A stretch of DNA of 64,000 nucleotides, taken from assembly GCA_016296185.1 (NCBI GenBank), contig JAEDJT010000001.1:40660-104659 (forward strand), in the 5' to 3' direction. Source of the stretch: Bacilli bacterium (GTDB lineage: Bacteria > Bacillota_I > Bacilli_A > RF39 > UBA660). Position numbers and translations under genes: made by a program. This document shows, piece by piece, positions 55,871 through 64,000 of this stretch (position 1 is its first letter; every line of letters begins with the position of its first letter). A model generated the notes under the pieces. The model did not search any database and was not told the DNA's origin. It worked only from the letters and a program-made list of their open reading frames with translations.

Positions 55871-57212
55871 ATTGTATTACATAAAGAGTAACAGCAATTA
55901 ATATTACAGCTGCTCCAACTATAAATCCTATAATTTGAAGAGTACTAACAAAAGCAGCATTATCTTTATTATCATATACAAGTTTTAATTGTTTTCCTTT
56001 TTCTTCAATTAATTCTTTATTACTCTCTAATTGATTTTGCTGAATTTTATTTTGTTTTTGTTGTAACATTTCGTAATATTTTTCAACAGCTTCTTTTTGA
56101 TGTATAGTTAATACATCACCATTTACTTCAAATTCCATCATCTTATGATTGAATCTATATAACATATCTAATATTTCAGGTTCTAAGAAACCTTCATAAA
56201 TCATACAATCAGTAAAGAAGCCATAATAATCATTAACTTGATTAGCTTCTTCTGGAGTATATTCTTCATTTTTATATAATAAACTATAAAATTTCTCTTC
56301 AGAAACTAATTTAACAATAGTTTCTTCTTGTTTATTATCTTGAATCTTTTCATCTTTATCAGATTCACTAACATTGTATTCATTATTTTCATTTAATTCA
56401 AAATCTTGATTATGACTATTTTGAACTAAGTCACCAAATTCATTTCTAGTATATGTATATATTTCTCTATATTCAGGATTAGAAATATCAGAAACAATAA
56501 TAATGTCTAATTCTTCATTACCACTAACTCTTATTAATGGATTACTTTTATATTTTTCATCTAACATACTAATTTTATTTTGGAATGATTCACTATATTT
56601 ATCATTATTAATAATACTAATAGAGTTATATAATTGTCTTTCAGTAAATTTACTATTCATTTCATGAATTAATTCTTCAGGATTAATATCATGATCACTA
56701 TATTTACTTTTTATTATTCCATATAATTCAATTATATTTATATTTAAATTTAAGTTATTATCAAATAAATGATTAGTACCATTAGAATCTACAACATTAA
56801 AATATTCTTTTTTAAATCCATTTTCATCTCTTTTAGTAATAATAGAAACTCTTTTCATTAAAGGATCAATTTTTTGTATCTTTTCTAAATCTTTTTCATT
56901 ATCTCTTTGATTCTTTTGAGAATTATCATTGGTAGATTGAATAGATTCACTTAAATCATTTGAAATACTATTAGAAAAAATTACATTAATATTAATAATT
57001 TTAAAAACATCTTCTGGACTTAATGCAGATAATTGAGAACCGAAACTAGGATTTTGACCAGATATTAAATCATACAAATTATACTTACTGATATCAATAT
57101 TTTTACTATTATATGTTAAAAAAGAATCATTAATTGTAATTCCATTAAAAGCATTAGGATATTCCATTCTCAAACGATTTAATAAATTAATATTATTTTC
57201 TAATATGTTCAT
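55869..57212 (-). CDS. Tail-anchored membrane protein, unknown function
   Basis: 447 aa, acidic and Asn-rich, with a single hydrophobic segment at the very C terminus (LQIIGFIVGAAVILIAVTLYVI), preceded by a Gln/Lys/Glu-rich coiled-coil-like stretch. There is no N-terminal signal, so most of the protein should face the cytoplasm (tail-anchor topology, inference). The middle part alternates strand-rich and charged linker segments. SD AAGGTGAT precedes the ATG. Its promoter region shares the sequence ATTAGAACATA (57240-57250) with that of the minus-strand gene ending at 60338. Family not recognised. Confidence 0.75.
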   Translation of the reverse strand: MNILENNINLLNRLRMEYPNAFNGITINDSFLTYNSKNIDISKYNLYDLISGQNPSFGSQLSALSPEDVFKIININVIFSNSISNDLSESIQSTNDNSQKNQRDNEKDLEKIQKIDPLMKRVSIITKRDENGFKKEYFNVVDSNGTNHLFDNNLNLNINIIELYGIIKSKYSDHDINPEELIHEMNSKFTERQLYNSISIINNDKYSESFQNKISMLDEKYKSNPLIRVSGNEELDIIIVSDISNPEYREIYTYTRNEFGDLVQNSHNQDFELNENNEYNVSESDKDEKIQDNKQEETIVKLVSEEKFYSLLYKNEEYTPEEANQVNDYYGFFTDCMIYEGFLEPEILDMLYRFNHKMMEFEVNGDVLTIHQKEAVEKYYEMLQQKQNKIQQNQLESNKELIEEKGKQLKLVYDNKDNAAFVSTLQIIGFIVGAAVILIAVTLYVIQ

Positions 57213-57276
57213 ATACTATCACCTTATTATAATAATATCATTAGAACATAATATTTTCAAATCAATTTATATGGTG

Positions 57277-57292
57277 TATAATAACAACGTGA
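57277..57292 (+). promoter_or_regulatory. -10 box very close to the sufB start
   Basis: TATAAT at 57277-57282 lies only 16 bases before ATG 57299, leaving a 5' leader of roughly 10 bases and only a weak SD-like GTGA. Confidence 0.55.
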
Positions 57293-57298
57293 TTGCTT

Positions 57299-58594
57299 AT
57301 GAAGAAAGAACTAAATGAACAATTTATTAAAGATTTATCTAAGAAAAAGAACGAACCAGAATGGATGTTAGAGTTCAGATTAAAATCATTTGAAAAATTT
57401 AAAGAACTTGACCAACCAACATTCGGACCAAAATTAGATATTGATTTTGATAAAATAAATTACTATAAATCTAATGATGAAAAGTTAACAAATGATTGGG
57501 ACAAAGTAAATTGTTCTATTCGTAATACATTTAAAGATTTAGGTGTTATAGATGCAGAAAATAAATATCTTGGTGGTGTTACTAATCAATTTGAAAGTGA
57601 AGTAGTTTATCATAATCAAGAATTTGCAGATCAAGGTATTATATTTACATCAACAGATGATGCATTACAAAAACATCCAGATTTATTTAAAGAATACTTT
57701 AATCACTTAGTAAATTATGCTGAAAATAAATATACTGCATTAAATGGTGCATTATGGTCAGGAGGATCATTTATATATATTCCAAAAGGAGTAAAAGTTG
57801 ATCGACCATTACAAAGTTATTTTAGAATTGAAACAGAAAGTTTAGGACAATTCGAAAGAACTATTATTATAGTTGATGAAGGAGCAGACTTATCTTATAT
57901 TGAAGGATGTACTGCCAAGAATTATTCATCATCATCATTACATGCAGGTGTAGTAGAAATATATATAAAGAAAAATGGACATTGTCGTTATTCAACAATT
58001 CAAAATTGGTCAACTGATGTATATAATTTAGTTACTAAAAGAGCAATTGTTTATGATAATGGATTAATGGAATGGGTAGATGGAAATATTGGATCAAAAG
58101 TTACAATGAAATATCCATCATGCGTACTAGCTGGTGAAGGAGCAACAGGTAATTCAATATCAATTGCATATGCAAAAGAAGGTCAACAATTAGATGCAGG
58201 AGCAAAAATGATTCATTTAGCTCCAAATACTAAGAGTAATATAGTTAGTAAATCAATAGCAGAAGCTGGAGGAGTAAGCAACTATAGAGGACTTACAAAA
58301 ATATCTAAAAAAGCAACTAATTCCAAAGCAACAATAAAATGTGATACTATTCTTATGGATAATATATCAAAAAGTGATACATTCCCTACAAATATAGTAG
58401 GTAATAATACATCAACTTTAGAACACGAAGCTACAATATCTAAAGTAAGTGCTGAAAAATTATTTTACTTAACAAGTAAAGGATTATCAGAAGATACTGC
58501 AAAAGAATTACTAATAATGGGATTCATTAGTGACTTTAAAAAAGAGCTTCCAATGGAATATGCAGTAGAATTAAACAGATTATTAAAAGAATAG
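57299..58594 (+). CDS. sufB: Fe-S cluster assembly scaffold SufB
   Basis: 431 aa from ATG 57299 (an in-frame TTG is 6 bases earlier). SufB forms the scaffold with SufC/SufD for Fe-S cluster assembly. Strong family match: SDDALQ-like STDDALQKHPDL, ALWSGGSFIYIPKGV, EGADLSYIEGCTA, LHAGVVEI, NWSTDVYNLVTKRA, the KYPSC region and GFISDF. It stands alone, with no sufC, sufD, sufS or sufU beside it, unlike the usual operon. It has a very short leader. IspH in this window needs a [4Fe-4S] cluster. Confidence 0.93.
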   Translation: MKKELNEQFIKDLSKKKNEPEWMLEFRLKSFEKFKELDQPTFGPKLDIDFDKINYYKSNDEKLTNDWDKVNCSIRNTFKDLGVIDAENKYLGGVTNQFESEVVYHNQEFADQGIIFTSTDDALQKHPDLFKEYFNHLVNYAENKYTALNGALWSGGSFIYIPKGVKVDRPLQSYFRIETESLGQFERTIIIVDEGADLSYIEGCTAKNYSSSSLHAGVVEIYIKKNGHCRYSTIQNWSTDVYNLVTKRAIVYDNGLMEWVDGNIGSKVTMKYPSCVLAGEGATGNSISIAYAKEGQQLDAGAKMIHLAPNTKSNIVSKSIAEAGGVSNYRGLTKISKKATNSKATIKCDTILMDNISKSDTFPTNIVGNNTSTLEHEATISKVSAEKLFYLTSKGLSEDTAKELLIMGFISDFKKELPMEYAVELNRLLKE

Positions 58595-58618
58595 CAAAAA
58601 AAATGAAAACATATATAT

Positions 58619-58643
58619 AAAGGCTTTTTAAAGTCTTTTTTTT
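58619..58643 (+). terminator. Intrinsic terminator after sufB
   Basis: GGCTT, loop TTTA, AAGTC with one G-T pair, then an eight-T run; about 25 bases after the stop codon. Confidence 0.65.
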
Positions 58644-58671
58644 ATTAAAAAAAATAATATCACTTACGATA

Positions 58672-58747
58672 ACTGATTTTTAATAGAATATTTCATATCA
58701 AAATCCAAAAATACTGATTTGAATTAATATTTAGAACCAGTTATTAT
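58672..58747 (+). promoter_or_regulatory. ssb upstream region: direct repeats and promoter
   Basis: ACTGATTT occurs at 58672-58679 and again at 58713-58720, each followed 13-15 bases later by AATATTT. A promoter fits the second copy: TTGAAT at 58719-58724, a 17-base spacer, and TATTAT at 58742-58747. SD AAAGGAGG follows. The rest of the 177-base gap (58595-58771) holds only the sufB terminator. Confidence 0.5.
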
Positions 58748-58771
58748 CTATGGCGAAAGGAGGAAAAATAA

Positions 58772-59113
58772 ATGTTAAATCAAGTTGTATTAGTAGGAAG
58801 ACTAACATCAGATCCAGAACTTACAAAGCTTGAAACAGGAAAAAAAGTTACAACAGTAACCTTAGCTGTTCAAAGAAGTTGGAAGAATGAAGATGGTCTA
58901 TACGAAGCTGATTATATTAGATGTATCTTATGGGATGCAGTAGCAGCAAGTACAACAGAATATTGTCACAAAGGAGATATTGTTGGAGTTAAAGGTAGAA
59001 TTCAAACAGGAAACTATGATGACAAAGACGGTAACAAAAAATATACAGTAGATGTAATTGCTGAGAAAGTTACATTCTTAACAACAAAACAAACAAAAGA
59101 AGAAGATAAATAA
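58772..59113 (+). CDS. ssb: Single-stranded DNA-binding protein, short form
   Basis: 113 aa: one OB-fold SSB domain (MLNQVVLVGRLTSDPEL, ADYIRCILWDAVA, KGDIVGVKGRIQTGNYDDKDG) with a short charged tail ending KEEDK. It lacks the long linker and the acidic DDDIPF-type tip used to recruit repair and replication proteins. This resembles the short SsbB/YwpH form rather than the replicative SSB, so a second, full-length ssb is expected elsewhere. Strong SD AAAGGAGG. Monocistronic. Confidence 0.9.
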   Translation: MLNQVVLVGRLTSDPELTKLETGKKVTTVTLAVQRSWKNEDGLYEADYIRCILWDAVAASTTEYCHKGDIVGVKGRIQTGNYDDKDGNKKYTVDVIAEKVTFLTTKQTKEEDK

Positions 59114-59171
59114 AACAAATTCAAAATTCATAAAACACATACAAATCACACACAGACTTTAAAAACTAAAC

Positions 59172-59204
59172 AAAAAAAATAATGTCGACGACATTATTTT
59201 TTTT
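59172..59204 (+). terminator. Strong intrinsic terminator after ssb
   Basis: AAAAAAAATAATGTC and GACATTATTTTTTTT with a three-base GAC centre; about 60 bases after the stop codon. Confidence 0.8.
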
Positions 59205-59205
59205 A

Positions 59206-59214
59206 TGATATAAT
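59206..59214 (+). promoter_or_regulatory. Extended -10 promoter
   Basis: TGA-TATAAT at 59206-59214, two bases after the terminator T run; SD AGAGGTG follows. Confidence 0.6.
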
Positions 59215-59232
59215 AAAAATAGAGGTGTAAGT

Positions 59233-60312
59233 ATGAAAAATAATAATTCTAATAAGAAACAAAATAAAAAGATTGATAGTAAATTATTAATTATTATTGG
59301 AATAATAATTGCAATTGTTGGAATTGTAATATCATACATAATAATTAATCACAATAAATCATCAGAACCTGTAGATGAAGACCGTAATGGTAATTTAGTA
59401 GTTAGAAAAGGTTACGAAAAGTTAGATACAAAACATAAAATATATGATAACTATGAAGAATATTATTATATGTATATAAATCTAACTGATGAAGAAAAAG
59501 AAAAATACATTGAAATGTCTGAAGAAGATTTTAAAGAAAATAATATTTTAGTTATTTCTTATAATATAGATTATTGTAATGAAACCATAAAGAAATTTGA
59601 TTATAAATCATCTGAAGACAGAATTAACGTTTATTATGATTTAAATCATAACTGTGGTGTATGTATACCAGAAAAAGATATAAAAACAATAAAAATAGAT
59701 AAAAATATTAAAAAGGTTTATACATATTATAAAATGTTCTCAGAAAAAAGATGTGATCAAGACATAGTTTATAAACCTATAATGTATATTTATCCAGAAA
59801 AAGATATGGATTTAACAATTAAGTTTAAAACTCCTGACTTATTAACATATACATACCCAAAATATAATGATTTATGGAATGTTCATGTAACTAAAGATAG
59901 CAATATTTATGATTATAATACAGATAGAAACTATTATGGTTTATATTGGGAAGCTATTGATAATACAAAATTAGATATGTCTACAGGATTTGTAGTAAGT
60001 GGAGAAGAAACAGTAGAATTCTTAGAAGAAAAATTAGAATATTTAGGATTAAATGAAAGAGAAATAAATGAATTTATTGTATATTGGATTGATAAAATAG
60101 ATAATAATTATAATTATATTTATTTTAGAACGACTGATGAAGTAAACAAATACATGCCACTAGAATTTAGTGAAGAACCAGATACTTTAATAAGAATAAT
60201 TGTGGATATCAAACCATTAGACGAAAAAATTGAAGTTAAAGAACAACAACTAACTAAAGTTGAAAGAAATGGTTATACAATCGTTGAATGGGGAGGAACA
60301 ATTCATAAATAA
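59233..60312 (+). CDS. Membrane-anchored protein with a KPxIYLYP-type C-terminal domain
   Basis: 359 aa. A basic N terminus and one transmembrane segment (about 19-41) place the remainder outside. Residues about 45-175 form one domain with three closely placed cysteines (NHNCGVC and KRCDQD). The C-terminal domain begins at KPIMYIYPEK (about 181) and continues with WNVHV, YYGLYWEA, GFVVSGEE, a LEYLGLNEREINEFIVYW helix and VEWGGTIHK. I have seen this KPxIYLYP-like arrangement as a conserved uncharacterised domain in many microbes, without known function. Own extended -10 promoter. Confidence 0.8.
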   Translation: MKNNNSNKKQNKKIDSKLLIIIGIIIAIVGIVISYIIINHNKSSEPVDEDRNGNLVVRKGYEKLDTKHKIYDNYEEYYYMYINLTDEEKEKYIEMSEEDFKENNILVISYNIDYCNETIKKFDYKSSEDRINVYYDLNHNCGVCIPEKDIKTIKIDKNIKKVYTYYKMFSEKRCDQDIVYKPIMYIYPEKDMDLTIKFKTPDLLTYTYPKYNDLWNVHVTKDSNIYDYNTDRNYYGLYWEAIDNTKLDMSTGFVVSGEETVEFLEEKLEYLGLNEREINEFIVYWIDKIDNNYNYIYFRTTDEVNKYMPLEFSEEPDTLIRIIVDIKPLDEKIEVKEQQLTKVERNGYTIVEWGGTIHK

Positions 60313-60339
60313 AAAAAGTAGAATATTCTACTTTTTTTT
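60311..60339. terminator. Bidirectional terminator
   Basis: AAAAAAAGTAGAAT and ATTCTACTTTTTTT form a perfect palindrome between convergent stop codons. Confidence 0.85.
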
Positions 60340-61345
60340 ACATTTTCATATATTTATAATCATCAACTTGATAAGTAGGGTTAACTTTCTTTAAATATAA
60401 TTCATTACTATGTTCATATGTATTAGCTCTATTATCTTTTTTCTTTTCATCTTCATCTTGCAATAATATAAAATGTTTTAACAATCTATTTCTAACACTT
60501 ATATCATTTGGAATATTAACAAATCCCATTGATATACAAAACACTGGAATAAAATCAGCCATTCTATCATCATAATTTTCACTATCAACAATAGGTTTAT
60601 TTAAAGCATCTTCAAATAAATCACTGAACATAATATTTAACATCATCTTTTTAATATAACCTTTTGATAATATATCATTACATATTTCATCTAAAACACC
60701 AATTGGATCCATATCATTAGTAAAGAAAGCCCAAGTACAATTTAAAGCACCAATATCGTCAGTACCAATAGAAATATAATAATTATATAAATCACAAATA
60801 ACACTTCTTAAAAAATCATTAAATGAAATAGAATCATTTGTAATATTATCATAAAATTTAGTGATCATACTTCCTTTTTTATCTCTAATAATTTTAGCTT
60901 TATTCTTATTATAATAATCTTCATATACTATAGAAGTATAAATACCATTCATTAAACCAATACCAAAATCATAATCATTTAAAAATTGATCTAATATTGT
61001 TTTATTATCAGCCTTACTTAAATAACTATAAACACTAGTTAATTCTTTATTACCATAATTATAGATTAAGAATCTTGTAACAATTTCAGTAAATATACTT
61101 TTTATATCAAACTCTAAAGGTACTTCTTCATTATCATAATTGTCTACAATTACAGAATAAACAAATTGATAAAGTTGTTCATTACATAACGTAATTCCTT
61201 TAGTTTTAAAGAAAGTAACATCATCTAAATATGTACCTGTTTCAGTATCTATAAACATATTATCAAATTGTTCATCATTATAACCTAATTCATCACATTT
61301 CCATTGTAATGCATCAATAATAAGTTTAATAAAAAATTCTTCCAT
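60338..61345 (-). CDS. Unknown helical cytoplasmic protein
   Basis: 335 aa from ATG 61345, with the SD-like GGGTGG just upstream; a GTG 12 bases earlier is part of that SD. Acidic, helical, no signal or membrane segment; ends in a short basic and Tyr-rich tail. Family not recognised. Its minus-strand promoter has TATAAT (61376-61371) followed by ATGTTCTAAT, also found at the promoter of the gene ending at 55869. Divergent from the gene at 61430. Confidence 0.73.
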   Translation of the reverse strand: MEEFFIKLIIDALQWKCDELGYNDEQFDNMFIDTETGTYLDDVTFFKTKGITLCNEQLYQFVYSVIVDNYDNEEVPLEFDIKSIFTEIVTRFLIYNYGNKELTSVYSYLSKADNKTILDQFLNDYDFGIGLMNGIYTSIVYEDYYNKNKAKIIRDKKGSMITKFYDNITNDSISFNDFLRSVICDLYNYYISIGTDDIGALNCTWAFFTNDMDPIGVLDEICNDILSKGYIKKMMLNIMFSDLFEDALNKPIVDSENYDDRMADFIPVFCISMGFVNIPNDISVRNRLLKHFILLQDEDEKKKDNRANTYEHSNELYLKKVNPTYQVDDYKYMKM

Positions 61346-61429
61346 AAAACCACCCACATAATTAGAACATATTATATAAAAGAATAAATAATAAATAAAG
61401 AAAAAACATATATATTATTAGGTGATTTT

Positions 61430-62194
61430 ATGAAAAATTTCTTTAAGTATATAGGTGTTATAGGAATATGTATATTATCTTTTTACTATACTAATATAAT
61501 TTCTGAATATGTAAAAAGTCAAAATCCCTTATATAAAGAAATAAAACTACAAGATAAAATGATACCAAGTATTGATTCTGTAATAAATGATAACTATATA
61601 ATACCTGGCATAAGTGGAAAAAAAGTAGATATAGATAAATCATTTTCTAATATGCATAAAGAAAACAAATATGATGAAACACTATTAGTATATAAAGAAA
61701 TAAAACCTAATATTTCATTAGATAATAATAAAGATAAAATAATAATAAGAGGTAATAGTAATAAAAATAAAGTATCAATAATATTTGATTCAAAAAATGA
61801 ATTATATAACTATATGATAGAGAATAACTATCATATTAATTTATTAATAAACAAAGAAGAATATAACGATAAAGTTGAATTGATTAATAATGCTAATAAT
61901 GAAAATACATATAATAAAATAGATAAATTTTTAAATAAAAAGAAATTAAATAAGAATTTATGTCTTATAAATAAAACAATACCTACATATTGTAATAATA
62001 AATATTTATTCAATATATCATTAACCATTAATCATTCTAATATATCCACCACCATTAACCAAATATCTAATGGAGAAATAATAAAAATAGAGAATAGTAT
62101 TACTAAAGAGGAATTACTTGTAATATTACAATCGATTAAATATAAAAATCTAGAAATAGAATATCTATCAAAACTAATTAGCGAAACAAACTAA
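61430..62194 (+). CDS. Membrane-anchored extracellular protein, unknown function
   Basis: 254 aa. A short basic start and hydrophobic segment (about 7-25) act as signal anchor. An exported region contains NDNYIIPGISGKKVDIDKSFSNM, a conserved-looking motif that I associate with divergent polysaccharide deacetylase-like proteins of low-GC Gram-positives, but no metal-binding deacetylase motifs follow. It may be a truncated or non-catalytic relative (inference, weak). Two cysteines (Leu-Cys-Leu and Thr-Tyr-Cys) may form a disulfide. SD TAGGTGAT. No clear terminator after it. Confidence 0.7.
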   Translation: MKNFFKYIGVIGICILSFYYTNIISEYVKSQNPLYKEIKLQDKMIPSIDSVINDNYIIPGISGKKVDIDKSFSNMHKENKYDETLLVYKEIKPNISLDNNKDKIIIRGNSNKNKVSIIFDSKNELYNYMIENNYHINLLINKEEYNDKVELINNANNENTYNKIDKFLNKKKLNKNLCLINKTIPTYCNNKYLFNISLTINHSNISTTINQISNGEIIKIENSITKEELLVILQSIKYKNLEIEYLSKLISETN

Positions 62195-62290
62195 TTGTAA
62201 TTTGTCCTTATATTTGTTATAATTAACCAGTCAAGAACCTTTATTTATTAAACAAATTAAATTTAAAATTATAGAAAAGAGATGCTAGAA

Positions 62291-63928
62291 ATGTGTAATA
62301 TAAAGATTTTTAGTCTGGGTGGACTAGATGAAATGGGCAAAAACTGCTATGTTATAGAAGTTGATAATGACATATTCGTTTTTGACTGTGGCTTAAAATA
62401 TGCAAATGAAAACTTATACGGAATAGATTATATTATTCCAGATTTTGATTATTTAGTAAAAAATAGTAAGAGAATAAAGGGAGTGTTCCTAACTCATGGA
62501 CACTATGAAAATATGGGAGCAGTTAAAGATTTAATAACTTGTATCCCAAATGTAAAAGTATATGCAACTAAATTTACAAAATTCGTTTTAACTAATGATG
62601 GAATTGATGAAAAGAAAATAACTGAAATTAAAGCTCATAAAAAGATGAACTTCGGTGCAGTAAGTATTTTCCCAATCAATGTTAATCATTCAACACCAGA
62701 TTCAGTAATGTTTGTATTAAATACTAAAGATGGTGCAATAGTTTATACTGGTGATTTTATTATCGATCCAAAAATGATGGATAATTGGTCAATGGATTTA
62801 GGAAAAATTGCTTATGTTGGAAAACAAGGGGTTCTTGCATTATTATGTGAATCTGTGTTCTCAGAAAGAATAGGACATACATCACCAGCACACAGATTAT
62901 GTAGTTTCTTTAAAGATACTATTAAACATCATGATAACAGATTAATTTTTTCAGTTTTACCAACACATATATATACAATTCAAGAAATTTTTACAGCAGC
63001 AGAAAATACTCATAGAAAAGTAGTTATTATGGGTAAACATTTACAAAATTTAGTAACTTATACTAAAAAAGAAGGGTACTTAAAATTTAGTGATAGTTTA
63101 TTAGGAGATTTATCTAACATAGATGATAAAGATTCAATTTTATTAGTACAAGATAATAAAGAAAATCCATATGCAACTGTTTCTAAAATTGTTAATGGAT
63201 ATGATAAATTTATAAAAATTAAAAAGACAGATACAGTAGTATTTGCTGAACCAAAATATGATAGTAGTGAAAAAACACTAGTTAAAGTACAAAACGATTT
63301 AGCTATAGCTGGTTGTGAAATAGTTAATTTACCAAAAGAAAAATCATTATTACATCATGCATCTTCAGAAGATTTAATGATTATGATAGATTTACTAAAA
63401 CCAAAATATTATATGCCAGTTAAAGGTGAATATAGATACATGGTTAACAATGCTAATATTGCTTCAGAATTAAATATGCCTTCAGAAAATATTATCTTAA
63501 AACAAAATGGTGAAGTAGTAGAATTTAACGATGGAAAACTAAATAAAGATTGTTTTGATAAAGTTAAAATAAATGATATTTTAATAGATGGAAATAGTAC
63601 TGAAGACGTTGGAGAACTAGTAATAAAAGACCGTGAAATGTTAAGTGAAAATGGTATTGTATTAATTAGTGCAACAATTAGTAAGAAAGAAAAAGTATTA
63701 CTAGTTGGACCAGAAGTAACAACAAGAGGTTTCATTTATGTTAAAGATTCTGGTGAAATGATTGAAGAAATTAAAAAGATTTCACAAACAATTATTGAAA
63801 GAAATATTACAGAAAGTTTTGTAGAATTCAACAAGATTAAAAATGAAATTCGTGAAGAATTAGGTAAATACCTATATCATGAAACAGAGTGCAAACCAAT
63901 GATTATTGCAGTAGTACAAGAGGTTTAA
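62291..63928 (+). CDS. RNase J-family protein with substituted catalytic motifs (RNase J2-like)
   Basis: 545 aa from ATG 62291; ATG 62282 nine bases earlier lies inside the SD-like AAGAGATG. Metallo-beta-lactamase and beta-CASP layout of RNase J, with SLGGLDEMGKNCYVIE, HSTPDS (His133) and TGDF (Asp155) kept, and HHASSEDL (His356) kept. The main metal motif HxHxDH is changed to His69-Gly-His71-Tyr-Glu73-Asn74, and the canonical HGEYRH is PVKGEYRY (Lys378 for His). Nuclease activity is therefore likely reduced or lost. This recalls RNase J2, a weak partner of RNase J1 in Bacillus mRNA decay complexes. No rnjA is in view. Confidence 0.85.
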   Translation: MCNIKIFSLGGLDEMGKNCYVIEVDNDIFVFDCGLKYANENLYGIDYIIPDFDYLVKNSKRIKGVFLTHGHYENMGAVKDLITCIPNVKVYATKFTKFVLTNDGIDEKKITEIKAHKKMNFGAVSIFPINVNHSTPDSVMFVLNTKDGAIVYTGDFIIDPKMMDNWSMDLGKIAYVGKQGVLALLCESVFSERIGHTSPAHRLCSFFKDTIKHHDNRLIFSVLPTHIYTIQEIFTAAENTHRKVVIMGKHLQNLVTYTKKEGYLKFSDSLLGDLSNIDDKDSILLVQDNKENPYATVSKIVNGYDKFIKIKKTDTVVFAEPKYDSSEKTLVKVQNDLAIAGCEIVNLPKEKSLLHHASSEDLMIMIDLLKPKYYMPVKGEYRYMVNNANIASELNMPSENIILKQNGEVVEFNDGKLNKDCFDKVKINDILIDGNSTEDVGELVIKDREMLSENGIVLISATISKKEKVLLVGPEVTTRGFIYVKDSGEMIEEIKKISQTIIERNITESFVEFNKIKNEIREELGKYLYHETECKPMIIAVVQEV

Positions 63929-63944
63929 TAAACCTCTTTTTTTT
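63918..63944 (+). terminator. Intrinsic terminator after the RNase J-like gene
   Basis: AAGAGGTTT, loop AAT, AAACCTCTT then T run. The last 55 bases of the window hold nothing further that I can identify. Confidence 0.85.
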
Positions 63945-64000
63945 GCATAAAAACTTGCTAATAAAAATCAATAGTTATTTTTAATTTTTTTTAAATATTT

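Noticed and set aside
1..64000. Recoding of TGA to Trp (Mollicutes code)
   Set aside because: Trp residues are TGG throughout and full-length genes contain no in-frame TGA.

Overview
The window is a very AT-rich (roughly 25-30% GC by eye), densely coded stretch of a low-GC Gram-positive chromosome. Strong SD sequences (AGGTGAT, AAGGAGG), sigma-A type promoters, SpoVS, MgtE, UppP, a Pta/GpmI/enolase core metabolism set, IspH, a Suf protein and an RNase J2-like protein point to Firmicutes/Bacilli, plausibly an uncultured gut lineage near the RF39/Erysipelotrichia/Mollicutes border (inference). The code looks standard, since Trp is TGG. However, only one of 44 genes ends in TGA, and that TGA is followed directly by an in-frame TAA. 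No rRNA, tRNA, CRISPR array or insertion sequence was seen.

Layout. Bases 1-19801 hold two tandem giant secreted-protein genes made of cadherin-like beta-sandwich repeats, ending in a Big2-like domain and a dockerin-like module. The second is 4711 aa and also has three glycine-rich domains near its N terminus; the first is cut by the window edge. Next come galE and ispH, a membrane protein, and a plsC / acyl-CoA ligase / plsC operon (22.6-25.7 kb). A 686-aa protein with four J-domain-like units follows, then a CobW-type metallochaperone and gpmI. Bases 30.7-32.2 kb carry two tandem pairs of small WXG100-type proteins. A divergent protein kinase-like gene with an HD hydrolase follows, then a TetR regulator divergent from a second acyl-CoA ligase, and uppP.

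From 37 to 46.7 kb there are an unknown helical protein and mgtE on the minus strand, a decayed small gene, a PIG-L deacetylase/YfhO membrane glycosyltransferase pair, and a HAD / membrane protein / helical protein / rRNA-methyltransferase-like operon. From 46.7 to 64 kb there are a PP2C phosphatase with a DUF1292 protein, enolase, an HD-GYP-like protein, a GNAT acetyltransferase, SpoVS, a membrane-anchored VWA protein with a putative cysteine-protease-like C terminus, pta, a stand-alone sufB, a short ssb, several membrane-anchored proteins of unknown function and the RNase J2-like gene.

Transcription organisation is simple. Most units end in an intrinsic terminator whose stem often overlaps the stop codon. 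The next unit then starts within a few tens of bases from an extended -10 promoter (TGnTATAAT), usually without a good -35. The most unusual items are the tandem giant dockerin/cadherin-like genes, the four-J protein, the VWA-protease fusion, the WXG100 pair cassette with no secretion genes in view, the RNase J homologue with substituted metal ligands, and the large palindromes between tetR and the second acyl-CoA ligase.
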